A DNA stretch of 6,656 nucleotides from Synergistaceae bacterium (GCA_031290815.1 JAISLO010000275.1:1-6656); one strand, 5' to 3'. Numbered from the stretch's first letter, positions 1-6,313 are shown. A program made the numbers and translations. Notes: a model not told the origin generated them from the sequence alone.

Positions 1-561
1 CGAGGTCACCCCGGAAAGGGATCGCAGGAGGAACTCCACTGCTCCCTGGGAGAGCGACACCCTCTCGTAGGCCTCAAAACCGTATTCATGGCGGATATCG
101 TTCCAGTAGGCGTCCCGCGCCTTGTCGGACGAATCGTAGTCGCGCTCGAAGAAGATATGCCGCACTCCGGCTACGGCCAGAAGCTTCATGCATGTATGGC
201 ACGGGGACAGGGTGGTGTAGATGCGAGATCCCTCGATCGACACGCCCATGCGAGCGGCCTGCGCTATGGCGTTAGCCTCAGCGTGCGCGGCGCGGCAGTA
301 GTCGAATTTACTGCTCTCGTCAGCCCCCATGAAACGGCTGTGGCAGTATGGCGTCCCATCCTCCATGAAATGTCCCAGGCAGTGAGTCGCCCCGGGCGGC
401 GCGCCGTTGTAACCGGTCGACAGGATGTGCTTGTCCCTCACGATCACAGCCCCCGTCGGCCGCGAGTTGCAGGTGGATCTGCTGCTCGCGAGCTTGGCCA
501 TCGCCATGAAGTATTCGTTCCAGCTCGGCCTGACGGCCGCTTCCGCATCTCGGTCGTTCAT
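1..561 (-). CDS. dCMP deaminase (C-terminus cut by window edge)
   Basis: Zinc-dependent deoxycytidylate deaminase of the cytidine/dCMP deaminase fold, expected to convert dCMP to dUMP in the cytosol and so feed thymidylate synthesis. I translated it directly; 187 codons are visible with no stop before the window edge, so the C-terminus is partial. Motifs in order: GYNGAPPG at about residues 50-57, the zinc and catalytic motif H93-A94-E95, and PCHTC at 120-124, giving zinc ligands His93, Cys121 and Cys124 with Glu95 as proton shuttle. Extra Cys/His residues (Cys31, His60, Cys61, Cys73, His74) resemble the second metal region of many dCMP deaminases. Usual family length is about 150-190 residues, so little is missing. 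The ATG overlaps the TGA of the upstream thymidylate-synthase-like gene as ATGA, and a GAGGG lies just before it, which points to translational coupling. I see no allosteric-site defect, but dCTP/dTTP regulation cannot be judged here. Confidence 0.93.
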   Translation of the reverse strand, partial: MNDRDAEAAVRPSWNEYFMAMAKLASSRSTCNSRPTGAVIVRDKHILSTGYNGAPPGATHCLGHFMEDGTPYCHSRFMGADESSKFDYCRAAHAEANAIAQAARMGVSIEGSRIYTTLSPCHTCMKLLAVAGVRHIFFERDYDSSDKARDAYWNDIRHEYGFEAYERVSLSQGAVEFLLRSLSGVTS

Positions 562-2099
562 CGTCCCTCGCCCGTTTCCCCCGGCCTTCCAGGCATGTCC
601 GTCTGTACATAACGGACACCCTCCTGTATGCACCAGTATGCCTTCTCGAGCTGCATCCCGACGTACATGGCGTGGGCTATCTCGGAGACGACGTTGTTGC
701 GCGTCAGTTCATACTGCAGCGCCCCTGGCTTCTTCGACCTGTACGCGCCGAGCTGGATTCCGGAATGCCAGTGCTCGGCCACGATTTCATCCCCGTCGAC
801 GAATATGGTCAGGTGACCGTTTGGGTCCTCGCGAAAGCGGTTTTTTCCGGACTCCTGCTCGTATATCCCCTGAGCCGACTCGAGCTCGCCCGGATCGAGC
901 GAGATGGAGTGGGAGAACACCGTGACGGGGCCCTGAACAGTCCCCGCTCTCTCGCAGACATAATTCAGAACGGCGATCAGCCCGCAGACATTCTTTATCC
1001 ATGCCCTCTGAGCGTTGTGGGTGCGGTAGACTGCGGTCAGCTCCAGCCGTCTGTCGATCTTCCTCAAAAATATCGATGTCATGCACGGTCTGCCGCCTTC
1101 AACCTCCAGGTCCGAGCACGGATCCCAAAGAGACAGGAACGCGCTCCTCGAATCGGGGTTCAAGTCAGCGCCGCTAACCTTGTCCATGTCGACGCGGAGT
1201 TTGTCGGACGCAACATCCAGCGAGTCGATGACGCTGCCGTCTCGCCTCCTGAAGTAACCCCTGAGCCGGTTGCCGTATGTATAAGGCCAGTCGCTCTTTC
1301 TCTCCCCGTCCAACAGCTCCGCCTGATACTCCCTGACGGTCTCCATGTCTATTCCATTCTCCAGAAACTCGCCCTCATCGATCGACGGTTTTCTCACAAC
1401 CACCTTCATGTTCCGCAACTCCAGGCGCGGCCCCTTTTTCAGCTCGACGGCCTCGCCGAAGCGATATATGCGGCTCACCAGGGACCGCCACGCCGCTGCG
1501 GGCGAATCTTCTATTATAACTTGTCCCCTCGGCTCGCTGGGGTAATTCAGCCTCGCAACCTCCGGAACGGGGACCGAAATCCTCTCGCCGGTTCTCCCGC
1601 GCGGCCGGTAGCCCCGGAAAAACGAGACGGCATTTGCTGCCCCGGCCATGCCGGAGTCCTCGATGTGAACTATATCCGGCGGGGGAGCGAACATCTCCGG
1701 CGTCACCAAATCATCCATAAGGTAATCGCTGCCAATCACTCTGCAGGCTTTTACATCCCTGCCGCGAAGCGGAACGTAAGTCACTGCCCCGGAGACGACG
1801 CTCACTCCCTTTTTAAAAAAATTTTTGATCAACTGCGCCGATCCCCCCAGATCTATTCCGTACAGCAACAGCGTATCTATCTGAGGGTTGTAGAGAAGAT
1901 TGCGCAGCAAAAACTTGAACCCTCCGCCATAGAGCGTGCCAGCCACGGCCACGTGAGACCCCTCGGACAGGTCCGCTCCTCTCTCGCCGAGCCTCGACAG
2001 AACGCTTCCCACATCCGACCACAGTGTGACCAGGCCTATTGTCCCGCGCGGATTTATGACGCGGAGCCGGTCCCCGAAGTGGAGGGGACAAAACTCCAT
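558..2099 (-). CDS. Thymidylate synthase fused between MtrA-like and DUF4346-like domains
   Basis: Predicted to methylate dUMP, or a related pyrimidine nucleotide, in the cytosol. Residues about 5-165 (numbered from the ATG at 2099) resemble MtrA of tetrahydromethanopterin methyltransferase, with a VAVAGTLYGGG segment and a LLLYGIDLGGS segment. Residues about 250-420 align with thymidylate synthase: YTYGNRLR (273-280), NPDSR with phosphate-binding Arg318, Pro-Cys with nucleophile Cys339, Arg359, and Asn370 matching the dUMP-selective Asn. The expected H-x-Y after it is absent (FSHSISLD instead). Residues about 425-502 resemble DUF4346, ending HAMYVGMQLEKA then YVQ. Ordinary ThyA is about 220-320 residues; this has 513. 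A GTG at 2114 would add five residues, but the ATG at 2099 has GGAG nine bases upstream and is preferred. It starts 17 bases after the ParB-like stop and overlaps the dCMP deaminase start by four bases. TS fold is firm; the exact reaction is inference. Confidence 0.85.
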   Translation of the reverse strand: MEFCPLHFGDRLRVINPRGTIGLVTLWSDVGSVLSRLGERGADLSEGSHVAVAGTLYGGGFKFLLRNLLYNPQIDTLLLYGIDLGGSAQLIKNFFKKGVSVVSGAVTYVPLRGRDVKACRVIGSDYLMDDLVTPEMFAPPPDIVHIEDSGMAGAANAVSFFRGYRPRGRTGERISVPVPEVARLNYPSEPRGQVIIEDSPAAAWRSLVSRIYRFGEAVELKKGPRLELRNMKVVVRKPSIDEGEFLENGIDMETVREYQAELLDGERKSDWPYTYGNRLRGYFRRRDGSVIDSLDVASDKLRVDMDKVSGADLNPDSRSAFLSLWDPCSDLEVEGGRPCMTSIFLRKIDRRLELTAVYRTHNAQRAWIKNVCGLIAVLNYVCERAGTVQGPVTVFSHSISLDPGELESAQGIYEQESGKNRFREDPNGHLTIFVDGDEIVAEHWHSGIQLGAYRSKKPGALQYELTRNNVVSEIAHAMYVGMQLEKAYWCIQEGVRYVQTDMPGRPGETGEGR

Positions 2100-2116
2100 T
2101 TGCCGAAACTCCACAT

Positions 2117-2749
2117 TTACTTCCCGGAACCCCTCGGAGCGCCGACGTTCTCAAACGCGCTGTTGAAGTTCCTGTAGAGTTTCTTGTCCGCCCTGATCCT
2201 GTGCCATTTCTTGATGGCACCGGTTGGAATGCTGTCCCAGATCTCGATGTCGCTCCAGTTCGAGTCGCGAAGCGGATAGGCGTAGTAAGGATACTCGTTC
2301 GGGACGCCCCTTATGTACACGATCTGAGGGATGACCCACTGGACGTAAGAGAGATAGACACGGTGCATCCCGTCGCAGATTATGTTGATGGGACGTCCGC
2401 CACCGTCGTGCCTCGATTCCTCGACTATCGGAGGAAGCAGGTCCACCGGCGCATCGCTTCCCCTGAACCAGAGCCTGAAAAAACCGTCCGGTTTGAACAG
2501 TTCGAAGCCCATGTCGCCCAGCGACCACCGGAGGTCCTCCAGGCGTTTCACGTTGCCGCTCAGTACGTAGCGCTGTGCGGGGTGAAGTTCGCCGTGAGGC
2601 ATCTCCCTCAGTTCTATCCTAGAATCCCTGTACGGGAAAGCCGTCTCGTCTTCGAGCATGCTCACCTCCCGCAATCGCTGAATGAGCTCGCCCTCGTCGA
2701 AGTGCTCGATCTTTGAAATCCTCAGGGCCTTATCACCGCTGTGCGCCAT
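2117..2749 (-). CDS. ParB/sulfiredoxin-like domain protein of unknown function
   Basis: I do not recognise a named family. The 210-residue product has the pattern of the ParB/Srx fold: a PPIVEE segment at about 106-111, then a beta strand running into CDGMHR (125-130), then an IVYIRGVP strand (143-150). The D-G-x-H-R signature is closest to sulfiredoxin and to the ParB-fold serine kinase SerK, which bind ATP or ADP and transfer phosphate, rather than to the classic DGERR of chromosome-partitioning ParB. There is no ParB helix-turn-helix region. The C-terminal part is rich in aromatic residues (Tyr154 to Tyr158, Trp165, Trp171) and ends in a LYRNFNSAF segment. An in-frame ATG at 2779 is possible, but the ATG at 2749 has GGGGAG at five bases and is preferred. 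It sits between rex and the thymidylate-synthase fusion with short gaps, so it is probably co-expressed with both. A kinase or nucleotide-handling role is inference only. Confidence 0.75.
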   Translation of the reverse strand: MAHSGDKALRISKIEHFDEGELIQRLREVSMLEDETAFPYRDSRIELREMPHGELHPAQRYVLSGNVKRLEDLRWSLGDMGFELFKPDGFFRLWFRGSDAPVDLLPPIVEESRHDGGGRPINIICDGMHRVYLSYVQWVIPQIVYIRGVPNEYPYYAYPLRDSNWSDIEIWDSIPTGAIKKWHRIRADKKLYRNFNSAFENVGAPRGSGK

Positions 2750-2788
2750 CGGAACTCCCCTTCCCGGCGTATACGCCATTGGTTTTTC

Positions 2789-3559
2789 TCAATGCAAATC
2801 GATCGTCTTATGAAGCAGTCGCTCGCGCCGCGATGATTCGCTCGGATTCGGAAGCGGCTCGCCCCGCTCTATCACAAACTCGACGTCCATATTCCGTCCA
2901 GGAGGCTGGAGCCTCTTGTTGGACAGATGCTTGGACAGGATGGCGAGTGACGCCGCCATATTCTCGTTCTGTACCAGCACGTTCTCCGGCACGGTCAGCC
3001 GAGTGGGCGCGAAATTCCAAATCGCCGGCATACCGGCGGACACGAGCTTGTCACACACCTCGCAGGCCGCGTCGGCAGGTACCGCAATGATGCCGATGCA
3101 CACCCCGATCCTGCGCGTGATGCTCTCCAGCTTGTCTATGTGAAATACCTTCTTGCCGTTTACCTCGGCGCCTATCACAGATTCATCGATGTCGAAGGCC
3201 GCGACTATTTCCAGCCCGTAGTCGTCAAACCCGCGATAGGACATGAGCGCCTTGCCGAGATGCCCTGCGCCCACCAAGATGGCTTGATCCACGTTGTCAT
3301 AACCCAGAAAGTGCTCTATGTCCGCGATCAGATTGTCAACCTGAAAGCCGATGCGCGGTTTTCCGGCGACACTGCTGACAAAGGACAAATCCTTCCTGAC
3401 GACGACCTCGTAGAACTTGAGGTCGGATGCTATCGTCGACGCCGATATGCAGTCGATGTTGTTCAGACAGCATTTTTTCAGGTATTTCAGGTAATACGGC
3501 AGCCGCCTTATGGCCTGCTGCGAGATCACTATCTGGGAATCCTTCTGTCCTCGTCTCAT
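2789..3559 (-). CDS. rex: Redox-sensing transcriptional repressor Rex, with C-terminal extension
   Basis: Homodimeric repressor that senses the NADH/NAD+ ratio; NADH binding releases it from operators in front of fermentation and respiration genes. The N-terminal winged helix (about residues 10-70) contains the family patterns IRRLPYYLKYL, SASTIASDL and VRKDLSF. The Rossmann domain starts with VGAGHLG (about 96-102), followed by AAFDIDE with the acidic residue expected for NAD(H), and WNFAP near 181-185. The NENMAASLAILSKHL helix near 198-212 is the domain-swapped end of normal Rex. About 40 further residues follow that I cannot assign; usual Rex is about 210 residues against 256 here. A GTG at 3568 would add three residues, but the ATG at 3559 has GGTGA five bases upstream and is chosen. 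The gene lies 42 bases after larE and 39 bases before the ParB-like start. I found no convincing Rex operator in the window. Confidence 0.93.
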   Translation of the reverse strand: MRRGQKDSQIVISQQAIRRLPYYLKYLKKCCLNNIDCISASTIASDLKFYEVVVRKDLSFVSSVAGKPRIGFQVDNLIADIEHFLGYDNVDQAILVGAGHLGKALMSYRGFDDYGLEIVAAFDIDESVIGAEVNGKKVFHIDKLESITRRIGVCIGIIAVPADAACEVCDKLVSAGMPAIWNFAPTRLTVPENVLVQNENMAASLAILSKHLSNKRLQPPGRNMDVEFVIERGEPLPNPSESSRRERLLHKTIDLH

Positions 3560-3601
3560 AATGTTCACCCTGCGAAGTAATTTATTTTTTCACTGTCTCA
3601 G

Positions 3602-4405
3602 TCATAGTGTCTCGTTCATGCTGCCAGTCCGATATCCGATGAGATCGAGCGAGACATATACAAAACCTATCTCCTTGAATCGTTCATATATTCTCGTTCT
3701 CGCGCCGCGGTCCGAGAGGATGCCGTATCCCTCCTCGTCGGTCTCGATGCGGGCCAGACTGCCGTGATGACGCACTCGAACCTGCCTCAATCCCATATCG
3801 ATCAGAAACTGTTCCGCCCTGTCTATCATGCCGAGACGCTCGCGCGTGATGCTCTCGCCGTACGGAAAGCGCGATGCGAGGCAGGCGAACGGCTGTTTGT
3901 TCCAGGTCGGCAGGCCCATGTCCCTGGACAGGTCCCTTATCTCGCTCTTTCTCAGCCCGGCGCGGCGCAGAGGGCTCCCGACGCGCATCTCCTCGACGGC
4001 AGTCAGGCCGGGCCTGTAGTCGCCCTCGTCGTCGACGTTCGAGCCCTCGATCACGTTGTCGATGCCCCGCTCGCGCGCTATCGCCCATATTTTCCCGAAC
4101 AACTCGCTCTTGCAGAGGTAGCAGCGATTCGTCGGATTCTGGGAGAAACCCTCTATCTCCAACTCCTCCGAGTCGCATATCACGTGGGTTATCCCCTCCC
4201 CCCGGCAGAAGTCGCAGGCTGATCTGAGCTCGCGCTCCGGAAAGGAGCAAGAACGCGCCGTAACCCCGATAGCCCGGTCCTCAAGCAGATCATGAGCGAC
4301 CTTCAGGAGGAACGTCGAGTCCACCCCTCCGGAAAAGGCGACGGCCACGCTTTTGAGCGATGACAGATGCTGTTTCAATTTTTCGAGTTTATCCAGCGCA
4401 TCCAT
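3602..4405 (-). CDS. larE: ATP-dependent sulfur insertase LarE
   Basis: LarE adenylates a carboxylate of pyridinium-3,5-biscarboxylic acid mononucleotide and replaces oxygen with sulfur, a step in making the nickel-pincer cofactor of lactate racemase and related enzymes. The PP-loop SGGVDST is at residues 25-31. EGSNVDDEGDYRPG (120-133) and GSPLRRAGLRKSEIR (143-157) are typical of the family. Three cysteines stand out: Cys95 and Cys98 in NRCYLCK, and Cys175 in ACLASRFPYG. Cys175 corresponds to the sacrificial Cys176 of Lactobacillus plantarum LarE; the extra CxxC matches the three-cysteine type described as holding a [4Fe-4S] cluster in Thermotoga maritima. Length (267) is normal. The ATG is preceded by AGGA at eight bases. 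It follows mnmA by about 94 bases, without a clear terminator between them. larA, larB and larC are not in the window, so the final acceptor enzyme is unknown. A related PP-loop thiolase role cannot be excluded. Confidence 0.92.
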   Translation of the reverse strand: MDALDKLEKLKQHLSSLKSVAVAFSGGVDSTFLLKVAHDLLEDRAIGVTARSCSFPERELRSACDFCRGEGITHVICDSEELEIEGFSQNPTNRCYLCKSELFGKIWAIARERGIDNVIEGSNVDDEGDYRPGLTAVEEMRVGSPLRRAGLRKSEIRDLSRDMGLPTWNKQPFACLASRFPYGESITRERLGMIDRAEQFLIDMGLRQVRVRHHGSLARIETDEEGYGILSDRGARTRIYERFKEIGFVYVSLDLIGYRTGSMNETL

Positions 4406-4439
4406 GAGTTATGTCCTAAAACCTCCAGACCGAGAGGAC
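4406..4439 (-). promoter_or_regulatory. larE ribosome binding site with possible masking hairpin
   Basis: AGGA at 4414-4417 lies eight bases before the larE ATG and is its likely ribosome binding site. The same bases can pair with GTCCT at 4435-4439 (five pairs), continued by CTC/GAG at 4432-4434 and 4423-4425 after a five-base bulge. Such a stem would hide the site. The stem is short, so the regulatory meaning is uncertain; the binding site itself is fairly secure. Confidence 0.35.
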
Positions 4440-4499
4440 CAATTGACTGCATGATTTCATCCTGCTGTCTGATCCGCTCTTCTTTCATACATTTTTGAG

Positions 4500-5591
4500 T
4501 CAGCCAAACGAACTCAGTATCGTTCCTCCGCCCACCACGACATCCCCGTCGTACATGACGACAGCCTGCCCCGGCGCAACCGCCCTCTGCGGCTCGTCGA
4601 ACTCGATTCGTATCTCGCCGCGCGAAATCTGCTCTGCGGTCGCCGGCTGAAGCCGCTGCCGATACCTTATCCTCGCCTCAACCCTCGTGCGCCCGGATAG
4701 ATGTTCGGCTGATATCATATTGATGTCGCCCGCTATCAGCGTCCTGGAGTAGAGCGAACGATCGCCTCCAAGAGTCACCGTGCCATCCTCCGCGTTCTTG
4801 GCGCAGACGTAAAGGCCCTGCATGGACGGCAGTCCCAGCTTCCTCCTCTGCCCCACAGTGTAGCGTATTATCCCGCGATGACGCCCAAGAACTCTCCCGC
4901 CCTCGTCCACAAAAAAGCCAGTCGGGCAGGGTTTTCCGGTACGCCGCTCGATAAAACCGGCGTAGTCCCCGTCGGGGACAAAGCATATATCCTGGCTCTC
5001 CCGCTTCGCGGCGTTTGAAAAACCGTACGCCGCTGCAGCCTCACGGACTTCGGCCTTTTTCATGTCACCCAGGGGGAAGAGCGTCCGGGAGAGCTGCTCC
5101 TGCGTCATGGAATACAGGACATAGCTCTGGTCCTTTGCCTCATCCCTGGCTTTTTTGAGCACGAACCTGCCGCTCGCCGCGTCGCGCTCTATCCCGGCAT
5201 AATGCCCCGTGGCTATAAAGCCGTGACAGGTCTCCTTCGCGCGTAACAGTAGCTTGTCGAACTTTATGAAGCGATTGCAGTCGATGCAAGGGTTCGGCGT
5301 CAACCCGCGCTCGTAAGCCCAGATAAACCTCCCGATCACACGCTCCTCGAAGTCGCCGGAGAGATTGAAGACGAAGTGCGGTATCCCAAGCCTGTGCGCC
5401 ACCCCTCGGGCGTCGTCCGCATCCCTCAGGGAACAGCACGAGCGGTCGTCCTCGATTCCGACGTCCTCGTTGCCGAACAGCTTCATCGTGACGCCGGTGC
5501 AGTCATATCCAGCGCTGCCGAGCAGGCCAGCCGCCACCGAACTATCGACTCCGCCGCTCATGGCCACCATCACGCGACTGTTTTCATTCAT
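4500..5591 (-). CDS. mnmA: tRNA-specific 2-thiouridylase MnmA
   Basis: Installs the 2-thio group on wobble uridine U34 of tRNA-Lys, tRNA-Glu and tRNA-Gln, using ATP to adenylate the base and a relayed sulfur. The PP-loop SGGVDSS is at residues 12-18. LTPNPCIDCN (97-106) holds the catalytic Cys105, and SQDICFVPDG (199-208) holds the second active-site Cys203. GHYAGI (129-134), KDQSYVLYS (153-161) and YTVGQRRKLG (244-253) are family signatures. The C-terminal beta-barrel domain is complete and the length, 363, is normal. Instead of the DxxC found in E. coli, this protein has Cys102-x-x-Cys105, giving a three-cysteine set with Cys203 that fits the proposed iron-sulfur-dependent type of MnmA. The chosen ATG gives the usual short lead before the PP-loop, but its ribosome binding site is weak: a GGAGG lies about 20 bases upstream. 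The gene follows the thioredoxin-fold gene by 95 bases and precedes larE. Confidence 0.96.
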   Translation of the reverse strand: MNENSRVMVAMSGGVDSSVAAGLLGSAGYDCTGVTMKLFGNEDVGIEDDRSCCSLRDADDARGVAHRLGIPHFVFNLSGDFEERVIGRFIWAYERGLTPNPCIDCNRFIKFDKLLLRAKETCHGFIATGHYAGIERDAASGRFVLKKARDEAKDQSYVLYSMTQEQLSRTLFPLGDMKKAEVREAAAAYGFSNAAKRESQDICFVPDGDYAGFIERRTGKPCPTGFFVDEGGRVLGRHRGIIRYTVGQRRKLGLPSMQGLYVCAKNAEDGTVTLGGDRSLYSRTLIAGDINMISAEHLSGRTRVEARIRYRQRLQPATAEQISRGEIRIEFDEPQRAVAPGQAVVMYDGDVVVGGGTILSSFG

Positions 5592-5641
5592 GCCGGCACG
5601 ACCGATATCCCCTCCGAAATCTCAGGCGGATCGCTCTCTGG

Positions 5642-5670
5642 ATAAAACAGAACGGCTGAGACAGTCACAA
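5642..5670 (-). promoter_or_regulatory. Possible sigma-70-type promoter before mnmA
   Basis: In the 95-base gap after the thioredoxin-fold gene, the minus strand has TTGTGA, then exactly 17 bases, then TTTTAT. Each hexamer matches the sigma-70 consensus at four of six positions. It would give mnmA its own start about 35-40 bases before the ATG. The match is moderate and may be chance. The gap holds no hairpin with a T-run. Confidence 0.3.
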
Positions 5671-5686
5671 ACCATTACCGCCCTTT

Positions 5687-6313
5687 CTATCGGAGTCTCT
5701 CTAGTTCGGGAATCCCCAAGCGAAGGAATTCCGCGAGATCGCTCTGGACGTCGTCGTCGTAAATACCAGCCCTGTGATCCGCTATGTGAGAATCGGATTC
5801 CTCCTTCGTATCGGATGAGTCTATGAGCTCCTGGACAGTCTGCGGGAACTTGCTGTAGAATCGACCTTCCAGCAGCCTGCCATCCTGTTTTGCCAGAAAT
5901 ATCGCCGGGGTCCTGTCCATGCCGGTTTGCTTTTTCAGAAATCCGGCGTAGTCGTCGCTCCTGACGTAAAACCTGACTGTGATCATGTCCGGGTTGACCA
6001 TTCGAACGGACTCTATGAACGGAGCGACTATGATCATATCAGGGCAGTAAGTATAGCCCAAAACGACGATCGCAAGCGACTTGTCCACCTCCGATGCCAA
6101 GTCCTTGAGCTCGTCCGAAAGGGTAATCTCATCATTGCGTCCGAGAAATTTTTCGATATCCCTTGCGTTTGCCTTTGATATAAAACCATAGAAGTCCATC
6201 CCCTTGCTGGGGTCGACCCAGGCCACGCTCCTTCCACCCGAGGCTTCGTCCGCGGCGGAGACGATCATCGTAAGAAACAGAGCGACAAAACATATTTTTG
6301 CGTGACTCACCAC
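5687..6313 (-). CDS. Exported thioredoxin-fold protein lacking the CXXC pair
   Basis: The 208-residue product starts with a Sec-type signal peptide: Lys6, a hydrophobic core at about 7-18, and a likely cleavage after Ala20 or Ala21. The mature part looks like a thioredoxin fold. VVLGYTYCPDM (about 83-93) is the strand plus active-site loop, ITVRFYVRSDDY (about 111-122) is the next strand, and TPAIF (135-139) supplies the cis-proline. The loop reads CPDM, so only one cysteine remains and no disulfide exchange by CXXC is possible; it is the only cysteine in the mature chain. The pattern recalls Thioredoxin_9-type proteins. The charged C-terminal tail (about 168-208) is unassigned. An upstream in-frame ATG at 6346 overlaps the -10 box, so it would not be transcribed from that promoter. 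The GTG at 6313, with GGAG seven bases upstream, is chosen instead. Its role is unknown; redox, chaperone or cofactor delivery in the envelope are guesses. Confidence 0.78.
   Translation of the reverse strand: MVSHAKICFVALFLTMIVSAADEASGGRSVAWVDPSKGMDFYGFISKANARDIEKFLGRNDEITLSDELKDLASEVDKSLAIVVLGYTYCPDMIIVAPFIESVRMVNPDMITVRFYVRSDDYAGFLKKQTGMDRTPAIFLAKQDGRLLEGRFYSKFPQTVQELIDSSDTKEESDSHIADHRAGIYDDDVQSDLAEFLRLGIPELERLR

Noticed and set aside
88..612. Plus-strand ORF of 174 codons opposite the dCMP deaminase
   Set aside because: The opposite strand carries clear HAE and PCHTC motifs; the plus-strand product is a low-complexity shadow.
672..2177. Plus-strand ORF of 501 codons opposite the TS fusion
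   Set aside because: Despite its length, its product has no recognisable motif, while the minus strand has a contiguous TS active-site set and good operon spacing. G+C-rich genes often leave long antisense frames.
2117..2749. Chromosome-partitioning ParB or a ParB-type nuclease
   Set aside because: The motif is DGMHR rather than DGERR, there is no helix-turn-helix region, no parA or parS is nearby, and no nuclease motif is visible.
3560..3601. Rex operator in the larE-rex gap
   Set aside because: The stretch has GTGA and TTAC half-like pieces, but the inverted symmetry is poor and the TTGTGA/TCACAA consensus is not met.
4375..4488. 37-codon minus-strand ORF in the mnmA-larE gap, ending inside larE
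   Set aside because: No good ribosome binding site, no recognisable product, and a length easily reached by chance. It overlaps the larE start by 31 bases and could at most be a leader peptide.
5592..5686. Terminator between the thioredoxin-fold gene and mnmA
   Set aside because: The only pairing seen is CTCAG/CTGAG with a wide loop and no T-run after it.
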